From JAWOLE01 sp035263845 (GTDB lineage: Bacteria > Acidobacteriota > Thermoanaerobaculia > UBA5066 > Gp7-AA6): a DNA stretch of 64,000 bases. The notes beneath the pieces are model-generated. The model ran no database searches. It was not told the origin of the DNA and saw only the letters and a list, made by a program, of their open reading frames with translations. Positions 54,377-63,154 of the stretch are shown piece after piece. Both the position numbers and the translations under genes were made by a program. The stretch is from the NCBI GenBank assembly GCA_035263845.1, contig DATFQY010000191.1, positions 1 through 64,000 of the forward strand. The letters are read 5' to 3'. Position 1 is the first letter of the stretch, and every line of letters starts with the position of its first letter.

Positions 54377-55978
54377 TCAGCGCGGCCCCGCCGGTCCCCG
54401 GAAGCGCCCCCGGGCCCGAAGGACCCAGTAGGCGCCGAGGAAGAGGAAGAAAGCGAGCGTCGTCCAGAGGACCAGCTCGTTGGGAGGCAGGGCGAAGACG
54501 ACCGTGATGAAGAGGATCCAGGCGACCGCGACGATGTTGACGAAGACCGCCTTCCGGCCGAGGTTCCAGGGGGCGGTCTCGCGCGTCGCGAACTCGCCCC
54601 GCCCGCGCAGGCGGTTCCTCAGGTTCAGGAAGATCGGGATGCCGTAGGCCAGGTAGAGCGTGATGGTGCTCGCGGAGGTCAGGACCGTAAAGGCCGCCGC
54701 GTAGAGCGAGACGGCGACGGCGAGCGAGCTCGCCGTCAGGATCGCGGCGACCGGCACTCCCCTCGAGGCGGAGACGACGGCGAGCCGCCGGGATCCAGGC
54801 ATGCCGCCGTCGCGGGCGAAGGCGAACCACATGCGGGCCATCGAAGAGACCGAGGAGGAGCCGCAGAGCCACATCGCTCCGCCGATGATGACCGCGACCA
54901 GGTTGGCGAGCGTGCGCGACAGGTTGCCGTCCGCGATCGCGAGAACGGGGTACGGGTCGCGCGCGACGGCCGCGATGTCGCCTCCGGGGATCGTCCAGGT
55001 CAGGACGACCAGGAGGACGTAGCCGACGACGGCCGAGACCGCGACGGAAAGGAAGATCCCCCAGGCCGAGTTCAACCTCGCCATCCGCGTCTCCTCGGCC
55101 ATGTGCGCCGACGCGTCGTAGCCGGTGTAGGTCCACTGCGCCTGGAGCAGCGCGAGGACGAAGACGAGGAAAAACGGGGCCGCGCGGTAAACCTCGGAGA
55201 GGCCCGGCAAGAGCGCGAAGAGCGGAGAGGGGACCTTCATGTCGCCGAAAACGAGGGCCGGGACCATCCGGCCGCCGCCGAAGTCGGCCGAGGAGGCCTC
55301 GAGGGGGTTGACGGTGTTGACGAAGCGGAAGAGGAAGGCGAGGTCGTTGTGGTACTTCCCGAGAACCGCCAGCAGGAAGACGATGACCGCGCCGCCGGCG
55401 ATGTGCCAGTAGACCGAGAGGTCGTTCAGGCGCGCCGTCAGGCGCACGCCATAGATGTTGATAACGACCTGCGGAATCATGAGCAGGACCATCACGAAGA
55501 GCTGGAAGCCCCAGCCCGTGACCGATCCGAAGAGGGGCAGGCGCAGGTCCGCCGGGAGACCCAGGATCCGGGTCGCCGCGCCGATGAAGTAGATCGCGGC
55601 GGCGACATTGATCCCGGCGGTGATCGTGACCTGGCCGACCATGTTCAGCCACGCGGTCGTCCACGCCCATCCGCGTCCCCCGAGCCGGAACGCCCAGAAG
55701 TAGAGGCCGCCCGCGGTCGGATAGGCCGAGGCGAGCTCCGCCATCGAGGCGGCGATCGCGAGGGTGAGCACGGAGGCGACGGGCCACCCGACGGTGTTGA
55801 CGATCGGCCCCGCGAGCTTCAGCCCGTAACCGTAGAGGAGGACCGCCCCCGTCAGGACCGAGATGATCGAGAAGCTGATCGCGAAGTTGGAGAAGCCCCC
55901 CATCTCGCGGAGGAGCTGCTGCGTATAGCCGAGACGCTTCAGGTCCTCTTCGTCTTGTCGTAGGACCTGGTCGTTCAA
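54377..55978 (-). CDS. APC family amino acid/polyamine permease
   Basis: A 533-aa transporter with about 12 membrane helices. The lead LGYTQQLLREMGGFSNFAIS and FSIISVLTGAVLLYGYGL match the amino acid-GABA-choline (ACT) branch of the APC superfamily, with ASAYPTAGGLYFWAFRLGG and YTGYDASAHMAEETRMARL as further marks. The start is TTG at 55978. With the PuuA-like synthetase and the SDR upstream it probably imports an amine or amino acid. Confidence 0.92.
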   Translation of the reverse strand: MNDQVLRQDEEDLKRLGYTQQLLREMGGFSNFAISFSIISVLTGAVLLYGYGLKLAGPIVNTVGWPVASVLTLAIAASMAELASAYPTAGGLYFWAFRLGGRGWAWTTAWLNMVGQVTITAGINVAAAIYFIGAATRILGLPADLRLPLFGSVTGWGFQLFVMVLLMIPQVVINIYGVRLTARLNDLSVYWHIAGGAVIVFLLAVLGKYHNDLAFLFRFVNTVNPLEASSADFGGGRMVPALVFGDMKVPSPLFALLPGLSEVYRAAPFFLVFVLALLQAQWTYTGYDASAHMAEETRMARLNSAWGIFLSVAVSAVVGYVLLVVLTWTIPGGDIAAVARDPYPVLAIADGNLSRTLANLVAVIIGGAMWLCGSSSVSSMARMWFAFARDGGMPGSRRLAVVSASRGVPVAAILTASSLAVAVSLYAAAFTVLTSASTITLYLAYGIPIFLNLRNRLRGRGEFATRETAPWNLGRKAVFVNIVAVAWILFITVVFALPPNELVLWTTLAFFLFLGAYWVLRARGRFRGPAGPR

Positions 55979-55987
55979 GAAAGAGTT

Positions 55988-56055
55988 CCTTAGTCCTTGG
56001 TCCTTGGTCCCTGGTCGTGGTCGCCCCGACCAAGGACGAAGGACAAGGGACTAAG
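55988..56055. repeat. Inverted TTGGTCC heptad repeat between permease and SDR genes
   Basis: The left arm reads TTAGTCC, TTGGTCC, TTGGTCC, CTGGTCG; the right arm read in reverse complement gives TTAGTCC, CTTGTCC, TTCGTCC, TTGGTCG. Only about 6 bases separate the arms, so a long imperfect hairpin can form. It covers nearly all of the 83-base gap. Confidence 0.88.
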
Positions 56056-56061
56056 CACGCT

Positions 56062-56835
56062 TCATTCCGGGGTGGTGTAGGCCACTGTGATCCCGCCGTC
56101 AACGGTCAGGGCGACCCCGTTGATGTAGGAGGACTCGTCGGAGGCGAGGAAGAGGGCCGCGTGGGCGACCTCCGAGGCCTTCGCGAGGCGGCCGAAGGGA
56201 ATGTGGACCATCCTCCGCGCGCGGCGGGCGGGATCTCCCAGCAGCTCCGCCATCAGCGGCGTGTCCACGGGGCCCGGGCAGAGCGCGTTGACGCGGATGT
56301 TGCGGCGCGCGAACTCGACGGCGGTCTCGCGGGTCAGCGACAGGACGCCTCCCTTGCTCGCCGTGTAGGCGATCTGGGGCGTCGCGGCCCCCATCAGGGC
56401 CACGAAGGAGGCCGTGTTGACGACGCTTCCCCCGCCCGCGCGAAGGAGCGCGGGGATCCCGTACTTGCAGCCGAGGAAGACCCCCTTCAGGTTGATGTTC
56501 ATCACCAGGTCCCAGGTCTTCTCGTCGGTCTCCAGGACTCCCCCGTCGTTGCCCGGAAAGATTCCCGCGTTGTTGAAGAGCACGTTCAGCTTCCCGAAGG
56601 CCTTCTCCGCCGAGGCGACCATTCCCTCGACGTCGGCCGCCTTCGAGACGTCAGCATGGACGAACTTCGCCTTCCCGCCGGCAGTCTCGATCTCGCGGAC
56701 CGTCTGCCGCCCGCCTTCGTCAGCGACGTCCGCGACGACGACGCTCGCTCCCTCTTTCGCGAAGAGCAGCGAGGCCTCGCGGCCGATACCGCTGCCTCCG
56801 CCGGTGATCAACGCAACCTTGTCTTTCAGCCTCAT
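56062..56835 (-). CDS. Short-chain dehydrogenase/reductase
   Basis: From the ATG at 56835, preceded by GGAGAAG, this is a 257-aa classical SDR. It has the cofactor motif ALITGGGSGIGREASLLFAK, an Asp favouring NAD after the second strand (VVVADVAD), NNAG in VLFNNAGIF, the catalytic Tyr-x3-Lys in IAYTASKGGVLSLTRE and the tail INGVALTVDGGITVAY. It lies between the GS-like and permease genes, so it may oxidise an aldehyde or alcohol intermediate of the same pathway. Confidence 0.92.
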   Translation of the reverse strand: MRLKDKVALITGGGSGIGREASLLFAKEGASVVVADVADEGGRQTVREIETAGGKAKFVHADVSKAADVEGMVASAEKAFGKLNVLFNNAGIFPGNDGGVLETDEKTWDLVMNINLKGVFLGCKYGIPALLRAGGGSVVNTASFVALMGAATPQIAYTASKGGVLSLTRETAVEFARRNIRVNALCPGPVDTPLMAELLGDPARRARRMVHIPFGRLAKASEVAHAALFLASDESSYINGVALTVDGGITVAYTTPE

Positions 56836-56858
56836 GGTCTTCTCCGGGCTTCCGTCAA

Positions 56859-56879
56859 TCACAAATCACAAATCACAGA
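56859..56879. repeat. TCACAAA (TTTGTGA) heptad repeat between SDR and GS-like genes
   Basis: Three units TCACAAA, TCACAAA, TCACAGA. In reverse complement it reads AAGAATCTGTGATTTGTGAT, nearly identical to the start of the copy at 34881, so the two share more than the heptad. Confidence 0.85.
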
Positions 56880-56886
56880 TTCTTCC

Positions 56887-58275
56887 TCAGCCTCTTTCGA
56901 AAAAACGCGCTTTTTCCCAATCGGTAACTGCCTCGTCGAACTTCCTCTGCTCGGTCCGGAGGAAATGCACGTAGTGATCCACGAACTCCGTTCCGAAAGC
57001 CTCGCGAGCGAAGGAGCTCGACGCGAGCCGGTCGGTCGCGTCCCGCAGCGTTCCCGGCACGCGGGCGAGCGACTTCGCGGCGTAGGCGTCTCCGTCGAAG
57101 GCCGGGAGCGGCTCGATACGCATCGCGATCCCGTCGAGCCCCGCGGCGAGCGCCGCCGAGTAGGCGAGGTACGGGTTCGCGTCCGCTCCCGGGATCCGGC
57201 ACTCGATCCGCAATGACTCCCCGTGCCCGACGACCCGGAACCCGACCGTGCGGTTGTCGCGGCTCCAGGCCACGGAGGTCGGCGCGAACGACGCGCTCTG
57301 GAAGCGCTTGTAGGAGTTGACCGACGGCGCGCAGAGCGCGGCGAGCTCCTCGGCGTGCGCCATCCACCCGCCCAGGAACCAGCGGAAGAGGTCGCTCCCC
57401 TCGGCTCCGTCCGGCGACCCTCCCGCGAAGAGGTTCTGCTCGCCCGCGGGATTCCAGAGCGAGAGGTGCTGGTGCATGGAGCTGCCCGCGAGCCTCTCGT
57501 TCCACTTCGCCATGAACGTCACGGCGAGGCCCTGCCGGTGAGCGATCTCCTTGGCCGCGTGCTTGGTCAGGACGTTGGCGTCGGCCTGGTCGAGCACGTC
57601 GGAAAAGCGCGAGTTCAACTCCTGCTGGCCCGGCCCCCACTCCCCCTTCGACCCCTCCATCGGCACGCCGCTCGCTTCGAGCGCCCTCACGATCGCGCCG
57701 ACGAGCGGCTCTTCTTTCGATCCCTGGAGGATGTTGTAGTCCTCGATGTAGGAGCCGAAGGTCTCCAGCTCCCGGTACCCCTTCTTCCGCGCCGAGTCGT
57801 AGCTCTCGGCGAAGAGGTACATCTCCAGCTCCGACCCCGCCCGCGGCCGCAGTCCGATCTCCCGCGCCCGCTCGACCTGCCGCGCGAGCAGCCGCCTCGG
57901 CGCGAGCTCGATCGCCCGCCTTCCCGAGTTGACGAGGTCGCAGAGAACGATCGCGGTCTTCTCCAGCCAGGCCGCGCGGCGCAGCGTCCGCCCGTCCGCC
58001 ACGCAGTGGAAGTCGCCGTAGCCGGTCTCCCAGCTCGTGAAGGCGTAGCCAGGGACCGGGTCCATCTCCATGTCGCAGGCGAGCAGGTAGTCGCAGGCGT
58101 GGAACCCGTGGGACGCGACGTTTTCCAAGAAGAACCGAGCGACGAAACGCTTGCCCATCAGGCGGCCGTAGAAGTCCGGGAAGACGGCCAGGACCGTCTC
58201 GATCTCGCCCGCCTCGACGGCGCGCGCCAGATCCTCTTCCGTCAGCTTCCCCGGAACGGACTTCCCCGCCGCCAT
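56887..58275 (-). CDS. Glutamine synthetase family protein (gamma-glutamylputrescine synthetase-like)
   Basis: A 462-aa type-III-like GS. Metal and substrate motifs include AGSELEMYLFAE, GEWGPGQQELNSRFSD, MAKWNERLAGSSMHQHLSLW, SVNSYKRFQ and RIECRIPGADANPYLAYSAA. The EWGPGQ and SYKRF patterns place it with PuuA and related gamma-glutamyl-amide ligases rather than assimilatory GlnA. The adjacent APC permease and SDR support amine utilisation through gamma-glutamylation. A GGGGGTCAGG ribosome-binding stretch precedes the ATG. Confidence 0.88.
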   Translation of the reverse strand: MAAGKSVPGKLTEEDLARAVEAGEIETVLAVFPDFYGRLMGKRFVARFFLENVASHGFHACDYLLACDMEMDPVPGYAFTSWETGYGDFHCVADGRTLRRAAWLEKTAIVLCDLVNSGRRAIELAPRRLLARQVERAREIGLRPRAGSELEMYLFAESYDSARKKGYRELETFGSYIEDYNILQGSKEEPLVGAIVRALEASGVPMEGSKGEWGPGQQELNSRFSDVLDQADANVLTKHAAKEIAHRQGLAVTFMAKWNERLAGSSMHQHLSLWNPAGEQNLFAGGSPDGAEGSDLFRWFLGGWMAHAEELAALCAPSVNSYKRFQSASFAPTSVAWSRDNRTVGFRVVGHGESLRIECRIPGADANPYLAYSAALAAGLDGIAMRIEPLPAFDGDAYAAKSLARVPGTLRDATDRLASSSFAREAFGTEFVDHYVHFLRTEQRKFDEAVTDWEKARFFERG

Positions 58276-58369
58276 CCTGACCCCCGACCGTCGAAACGGT
58301 GCCAGAGTCTAACCTCTGGCGGATCGCGCCGGGGCGAGGAGGGACGGGGAAGTTCCGTCCGGACCGTTC

Positions 58370-58954
58370 TCAGGCCTGCGGCTTGCTCGCCTCCTGGTTT
58401 CCGATCAGGCTCGCCAGGAGCGCCCTGGCCCGCAGCCGCCGCGCGACCGTCGCCTTGTGGCGCCCGCCGGGCAGGCGGACGCCGAGCTTGCGCAGGGCCG
58501 CCGATTCGATCTGACGGATCCGCTCGCGGGTCACGCCCATCCTGCCGGCGACCTGGGCCAGGGAAAGCGGCTCTCTCTCGAGCCCGAAGGTCAGCGTCAG
58601 GACCGACGCTTCCCTCGGCGTCAGGTCGCGCCAGCGTGCGCTCAGGGCCTCGTGAAGCTGCTCCCTCTCCTGCGGGTCGAGCGGCCGCTCCTCGGGCCGG
58701 TCCCACTCGGGGAAGAGGTCCTCGAGCCGGACGGGACGATTGAGGAGCGCCGAGACGACGTCCGCCGCGCGCTCGCCGTGGCGCTCGATCCAGAGACGGG
58801 AAACGTTGCTGACGACCGGTTTCTCGACCGGTGAGACCAGAAAGAGACTCAGGACCGTTCTCGGAGACCCGATCAATTGCGTGAGGCTGTGGCCGTTGCG
58901 CTCGCTCGCCTCGCGGGCCTCTCTCCAGAGATCCGAGTTGACCGTGACAGGCAT
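58370..58954 (-). CDS. Region-4-only sigma-70-like protein
   Basis: From the ATG at 58954 (GGAGG 8 bases upstream) the protein has 194 aa. Its C-terminal half is a sigma-70 region 4 (LTPREASVLTLTFGLEREPL, SLAQVAGRMGVTRERIRQIE, AALRKLGVRLPGG), including the helix-turn-helix that binds -35 elements. The N-terminal 100 residues start VTVNSDLWREAREASERNG and show no region 2, so it cannot melt a -10 by itself. It may be an RNA polymerase-associated regulator. The exact role is unknown. Confidence 0.8.
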   Translation of the reverse strand: MPVTVNSDLWREAREASERNGHSLTQLIGSPRTVLSLFLVSPVEKPVVSNVSRLWIERHGERAADVVSALLNRPVRLEDLFPEWDRPEERPLDPQEREQLHEALSARWRDLTPREASVLTLTFGLEREPLSLAQVAGRMGVTRERIRQIESAALRKLGVRLPGGRHKATVARRLRARALLASLIGNQEASKPQA

Positions 58955-59038
58955 CTTTCGCACCTCCGTCTTGAAATTGGGCCGCTCCGCCGACGAGGCG
59001 GACGAAGCCCGGACCGTTGGACGGAACGGGGGTGCGTC

Positions 59039-59689
59039 TCAGATCCGCTGAGGGATCGTGAGGGGGATGCGGGAAGGAGAGACGGGACGAAACGTTTCTG
59101 CCGGCTCGCGCGGGGCGGTTCGGAGAAGATGAGGAGACCGGCGGGAGGATCCGACGCCCGGGAAACGCGCCGGGAAACCGGCCGCGGCGTCGCGGGGCAT
59201 CGCCATCAGGCGTTCGGAGTCGGCGCAAAGGCCGTCGGGAGGGAGCGGAGTCAGGCCTTCCGTCTCCTCGCTCTCCTCGTCGGTCTCGAGCCAGATCTCG
59301 CCGGACTTCCATCTCACCACGGCCTTGCCGGGTGTCGGATCCGGGCGCAGCCGGAACGTCGCTCCCCGAAAGGTCAGGGTTTCCCTGCCGTCCATTCCGA
59401 CGCGCAGGGCGAGGCACGCCTCGTCGGAGACGAGGCTGGGAACCCGCCAGAAAAAGGAGCTGGATCTGGGGGCGAGCTCCTCGGTCAGCCGCAGGGGAAA
59501 CGTCCGTCCGCCGTCCACGGACAGGAGCAGCTCGACCTCCCGGGCGGCCGCGGGAATTCCCGACCACCGGATCTCGACGAGCTGCCCGCCCTGGACCACC
59601 GATCCGGCGGCGGGCGCGGAAAGAGCGCCCTGCCGGGCTCCCGGCAGCGCCCCTGCCAGGAGAAGGACGAGAAACGACACGCCGCCCAA
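59039..59689 (-). CDS. Hypothetical exported protein with Ig-like (Kre9/KNH-type) domain
   Basis: A 216-aa protein with a likely signal peptide (VSFLVLLLAGALPGARQGAL). It has a beta-sandwich block, SAPAAGSVVQGGQLVEIRWS ... VELLLSVDGGRTFPLRLTEE, of the type seen in Kre9/KNH-like secreted proteins, and an acidic stretch near residue 135 (ETDEESEETEG). The C-terminal 60 residues are low complexity. The start is uncertain: TTG at 59689 or GTG at 59680. It precedes the sigma-like gene on the same strand by 84 bases. Function unknown. Confidence 0.6.
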   Translation of the reverse strand: MGGVSFLVLLLAGALPGARQGALSAPAAGSVVQGGQLVEIRWSGIPAAAREVELLLSVDGGRTFPLRLTEELAPRSSSFFWRVPSLVSDEACLALRVGMDGRETLTFRGATFRLRPDPTPGKAVVRWKSGEIWLETDEESEETEGLTPLPPDGLCADSERLMAMPRDAAAGFPARFPGVGSSRRSPHLLRTAPREPAETFRPVSPSRIPLTIPQRI

Positions 59690-59748
59690 AGTGATGCGAG
59701 AGTAGACCTGACCCTCGAAGCTGTCAATCGGGCGCCGCCGAAGCGGCA

Positions 59749-59781
59749 GAGAAAAGGGCCGGTCGCTCGCGCAGCCGGCCC
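59749..59781 (-). terminator. Intrinsic terminator after the LD-carboxypeptidase gene
   Basis: On the minus strand GGGCCGG and CCGGCCC (59775-59781 and 59756-59762) form a perfect 7-bp stem with a 12-base loop, followed at once by TTTTCTC. It lies 48 bases past the LD-carboxypeptidase stop and upstream of the hypothetical exported protein gene. Confidence 0.8.
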
Positions 59782-59828
59782 GGCAAGTCGAATCGAATCT
59801 GAGCTTAGAAGGTGTGCGTCCAGGCCCG

Positions 59829-60905
59829 CTAGGAGGAGAGGGTCGCCCCTTCGACGATCGCGACCTTCCTCGAGCCGGCGTCGAGCTCGGCTTCGACGCC
59901 CATCGGGATCGTCGCCTTCTCCTTCGTGTGGCCGAACACGAGGCCGGCCAGGACCGGCTTGCCCAGCGGCCCGAGGATCTCGTCGAGGATGTCGGAGATC
60001 GAGAGGTTGACCTCGTAGCTCGACTTCGCGGCGGTGCACTCGGTGCACGTGCCCCATACGATCCCGGCGCACTCGTCGAATTTCCCCGCCAGCTTCATCT
60101 GGGTCAGCATCCGGTCCACGCGGTACGGCGCTTCTCCCGTGTCCTCGAGGAAGAGGATTTTCCCCTTCGCGTCGATCTCCCAGGGAGTTCCCATCGTGGT
60201 CGAGACGAGCGTCAGGTTGCCGCCCGCGATGGCGCCCCGCGCCTTGCCGGAAGATACGGCGTGGAGCGGGAACACCGGCCAGTTCGGGTCGTCCTCAGGC
60301 GGGTTCGCGAGCTCGCCGATCGGCTCGGCGGAAAAGATCGCCTTCTTCAGCGCCGCGAGCGACCAGGAAGGCATGGAGCCCATCGCGACCGGCCCGTGAA
60401 AGGTGACGAGGCCGGCCTTCTTCGTGATCGCGAGGTGGAGGCCCGTGATGTCCGAGTAGCCGAGGAGCACCTTCGGGTTCTTCCGGAGGAGCTCGTAGTC
60501 GATCCCGGGAAGGAGCCGCTCGGTTCCATAGCCTCCCTCCAGGCAGAAGACTCCCGACACCGACGGGTCGGCAAACATCGAGTGGAGGTCTTCGAGCCGC
60601 TCCTTCTCGGTCCCGGCCATGTAGCCGTGCCGCGCCTTCACGTAACGGCCGAGGCGGCATTTCACGCCGAGGACGGCTTCCATCCGCGCCGCGGCCAGAT
60701 CGACGCGCCAGGTGTCGAAGACATAGGAGGACGGCGTGATCAGGCCGATCGTGTCGCCCTGCTTCAGCGTCTTCGGCTTGACCATCGGCCGCGAAGCCGC
60801 CGCCGACGGAGCGGGAGCCGGAGTCCTCTTCGGGGCGGCCGCCGCGGAGACGGCCCCGGCCGCGGCGGCGCCGGCGAGCCGGAGGACCTCGCGGCGAGTC
60901 TTCAT
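59829..60905 (-). CDS. LD-carboxypeptidase (peptidase family S66)
   Basis: A 358-aa enzyme with a Tat-like signal (MKTRREVLRLAGAAAAGAVS), so it is probably periplasmic, unlike cytosolic LdcA. It shows IGLITPSSYVFD, FCLEGGYGTERLLPGIDYEL, the nucleophile Ser in VLLGYSDITGLHLAI and late Glu/His residues in LFLEDTGEAPYRVDRML and GLVFGHTKEKATIP. S66 enzymes remove the terminal D-Ala from peptidoglycan tetrapeptides; some relatives cleave microcin C or other amides. Confidence 0.92.
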   Translation of the reverse strand: MKTRREVLRLAGAAAAGAVSAAAAPKRTPAPAPSAAASRPMVKPKTLKQGDTIGLITPSSYVFDTWRVDLAAARMEAVLGVKCRLGRYVKARHGYMAGTEKERLEDLHSMFADPSVSGVFCLEGGYGTERLLPGIDYELLRKNPKVLLGYSDITGLHLAITKKAGLVTFHGPVAMGSMPSWSLAALKKAIFSAEPIGELANPPEDDPNWPVFPLHAVSSGKARGAIAGGNLTLVSTTMGTPWEIDAKGKILFLEDTGEAPYRVDRMLTQMKLAGKFDECAGIVWGTCTECTAAKSSYEVNLSISDILDEILGPLGKPVLAGLVFGHTKEKATIPMGVEAELDAGSRKVAIVEGATLSS

Positions 60906-60912
60906 CCGCGGC

Positions 60913-61473
60913 TCAGAAGATCCAGCCGACGGTCACGGGCACAAACGTGAAATGGCTTCCCTGGATGAAATTGGGATCCGTCTGGATCTGCATGTAGCGC
61001 CCCTCGATGTAGATCGTCCCGGCCGGACCAGCCCCGAAGGAGATCCCGACCCCCGCGTTCCATCCGAACTTGTCCTGCGAGTTCTCGATCTCGCCGGCCT
61101 GCCGCGTCTGGAAGAATTTGACCCTGTAGAAACCGCCGCCGCCAATCAGATACGGCCGGAACACGATCAGCTTCGGCCCGATGACCAGGTTCGCGGTCGC
61201 TCCGCCCACGAGAACGTGCCCGCTCTGCCCCTGGACGGTCTTCTCGTTCATGCGCGAATAGATCCCCTCGAACCGCAGTCCTACGATCGGAGCGTTGATC
61301 GTGAAAAGGAGCGACCCCTGGTAGCCCGTCTCGTAGATGTCTTTCGCGTCCTCGTACGGAAACGCACCTCCCAGCCCGATCCCCCAGTGCATTCCCATGG
61401 ATCCCTGGCCCTTCGCGGACGCGGCCGCCAGAAAGACGACCGCCGCGCAAACGGGGAGGATCCAGCGCCTCAC
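60913..61473 (-). CDS. Outer-membrane beta-barrel protein (opacity/OmpW-like size)
   Basis: From the GTG at 61473, overlapping the M28 peptidase stop as GTGA, the protein has 186 aa. It has a signal peptide (VRRWILPVCAAVVFLAAASA), alternating-hydrophobic strands (GLRFEGIYSRM, FRPYLIGGGGFYRVKFFQ, FGWNAGVGISFGAG) and a C-terminal aromatic residue in FVPVTVGWIF, the signature of barrel insertion. No family-specific motif was recognised. Confidence 0.8.
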   Translation of the reverse strand: MRRWILPVCAAVVFLAAASAKGQGSMGMHWGIGLGGAFPYEDAKDIYETGYQGSLLFTINAPIVGLRFEGIYSRMNEKTVQGQSGHVLVGGATANLVIGPKLIVFRPYLIGGGGFYRVKFFQTRQAGEIENSQDKFGWNAGVGISFGAGPAGTIYIEGRYMQIQTDPNFIQGSHFTFVPVTVGWIF

Positions 61474-63146
61474 TTCGCCGCTAAGGACCTTTTCCGCGCC
61501 GCTTCGAACTCGTCGCCCGGCGTCCATACCGGCATGGTATCCGCGTTCGCGATCCGCAGGCCCAACAAAAACGCGAGCTTCGCGTCCTCGACCGCGCCGG
61601 CGAAGTCGTAGCTCTCGCGGTATTCGTCCTTCGGCTGGTGGTAGACGTTCTTCTCGTAGTTCTCGACCTGCTCGCGCCCGTAGCCGGGAGGCTTGCCGAT
61701 GACGTCGGTTCCGAACTTCAGGTACGCGGCCGGGACCCCGGCCTTGGCGAAATTGAACTGGTCGGAGCGGTAGAAGCGGCCCCGGTCCGGGAACTGGTCG
61801 GGGTTGACGACGCGGCCCTGCGTCTTCGCGACGGCGAGGACGTCGCGGTCCACCGAGGACTTGCCCAGGCCGATCAGCGAGATGTCCCGCGTCCTCCCGA
61901 ACCAGTTGGCCTCGTCCACGTTGATGTCCACGGCCATCTTCGAGGAAGGCACCGGCGGATGCGCGACGAAGTACTCCGATCCGAGAAGGCGCTGCTCCTC
62001 GGCCGCCACGAAGGCGAAATACACCGACCGGCGCGGCCTCTCACGAATCCCGGCGAACGCCTTCGCCACCGACAGGATTGCCGCCACCCCGCTGGCGTTG
62101 TCGATCGCGCCGTTGTAGATCGCGTCGTCCTCGGGCTTTGGCCCGGGCTTGATCCCGAAGTGATCGTGGTGCGCGGTGTAGACGACCGCCTCGGAGGCGA
62201 GCTTCGGATCGCGTCCCGGCAGGCGCCCGACGACGTTGCCCGAATCCCGCCGGACGATCGCGTTCTCCAGGCCGAACGTCAGCTTCACGCCCAGGGAGAC
62301 CGGCCGGAACGACCGCGACTCGGCCGACCCGCGCAGCTCGTCCAGGTCCTTGCCGCCGAGCTTCGCGATGGCACGGGAGAGGTCCTCGTCGGCCCACATC
62401 CGGATCTGCACGCGCTCGTCTCCCTCGTCGGGCAGCTCGAAGTTCTCGCCGGACCAGGAGTTCTGCACGACGTGCCACGGGTACCCCGCCGACGGAGTCG
62501 TGTGGATGATGATCGCGCCGGCCGCTTTCTTCTTTGCGGCCATCAGGTACTTGTAGTCCCAGCGCCCGTACCAGAGCCGCGTCTTGCCGGCGAAGAGCTT
62601 CGGGTCGTTCTCCGGGTCATTGTTCATGATGAGCAGGACCTTCCCGGAGAGGTCCGCGTCCTTGAAGTCGTTCCACTGGTACTCGGGCGCGACGATGCCG
62701 TAGCCGACGAAGACGACCTCGGCGTCGCGGATCTGCGCCGACGGCTTCTGGACGCCGGAGAAAGCCACCAGGTTCTCCCCGGGCTTCCCTTCCACCGAGC
62801 CGCGCTCGGAGCGAAAGACGGCCGGGCCGGAGAAGGTCGCCTTCATCCCGACGAGCGGAACTTTCTGGATCCACCCTCCGCCCGGCGCCGCGGGCTCGAG
62901 CCCCATGCCCTCGAGCTGCGACTGGATGTAGGCCTCGGCGAGCGCGTCGCCCCGGGTCGCGGGGCCGCGCCCCTCGAGGAGGTCGGAGGCCAGGAACTTC
63001 GTGTGAGCGCGGATCGCCCGCTCAGTGATCGCCGATTCCGCGGAAGGCGGCGCCGGGGCCGTCCCCTTCTTGCCGGCGGGGCCGGCAGCGAGCGACGAGG
63101 CGAGAACCAGGAACCCGGCGAGAGACCGACCGGCCCGCCTCGACAC
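61470..63146 (-). CDS. M28 family zinc aminopeptidase/carboxypeptidase, exported
   Basis: A 558-aa protein starting with GTG at 63146 with a signal peptide (RSLAGFLVLASSLAAG). A PA-type insert (about 120-260) is followed by the M28 core. The co-catalytic zinc ligands are visible: His in VVYTAHHDHFG, Asp in GAIDNASGVAAIL, Glu-Glu in VAAEEQRLLGSEYF, Asp in MAVDINVDEAN and His in VYHQPKDEY. It is 8 bases downstream of a second M28 gene, forming a tandem pair for periplasmic peptide breakdown. Confidence 0.93.
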   Translation of the reverse strand: MSRRAGRSLAGFLVLASSLAAGPAGKKGTAPAPPSAESAITERAIRAHTKFLASDLLEGRGPATRGDALAEAYIQSQLEGMGLEPAAPGGGWIQKVPLVGMKATFSGPAVFRSERGSVEGKPGENLVAFSGVQKPSAQIRDAEVVFVGYGIVAPEYQWNDFKDADLSGKVLLIMNNDPENDPKLFAGKTRLWYGRWDYKYLMAAKKKAAGAIIIHTTPSAGYPWHVVQNSWSGENFELPDEGDERVQIRMWADEDLSRAIAKLGGKDLDELRGSAESRSFRPVSLGVKLTFGLENAIVRRDSGNVVGRLPGRDPKLASEAVVYTAHHDHFGIKPGPKPEDDAIYNGAIDNASGVAAILSVAKAFAGIRERPRRSVYFAFVAAEEQRLLGSEYFVAHPPVPSSKMAVDINVDEANWFGRTRDISLIGLGKSSVDRDVLAVAKTQGRVVNPDQFPDRGRFYRSDQFNFAKAGVPAAYLKFGTDVIGKPPGYGREQVENYEKNVYHQPKDEYRESYDFAGAVEDAKLAFLLGLRIANADTMPVWTPGDEFEAARKRSLAAK

Positions 63147-63154
63147 GCGCCGCT

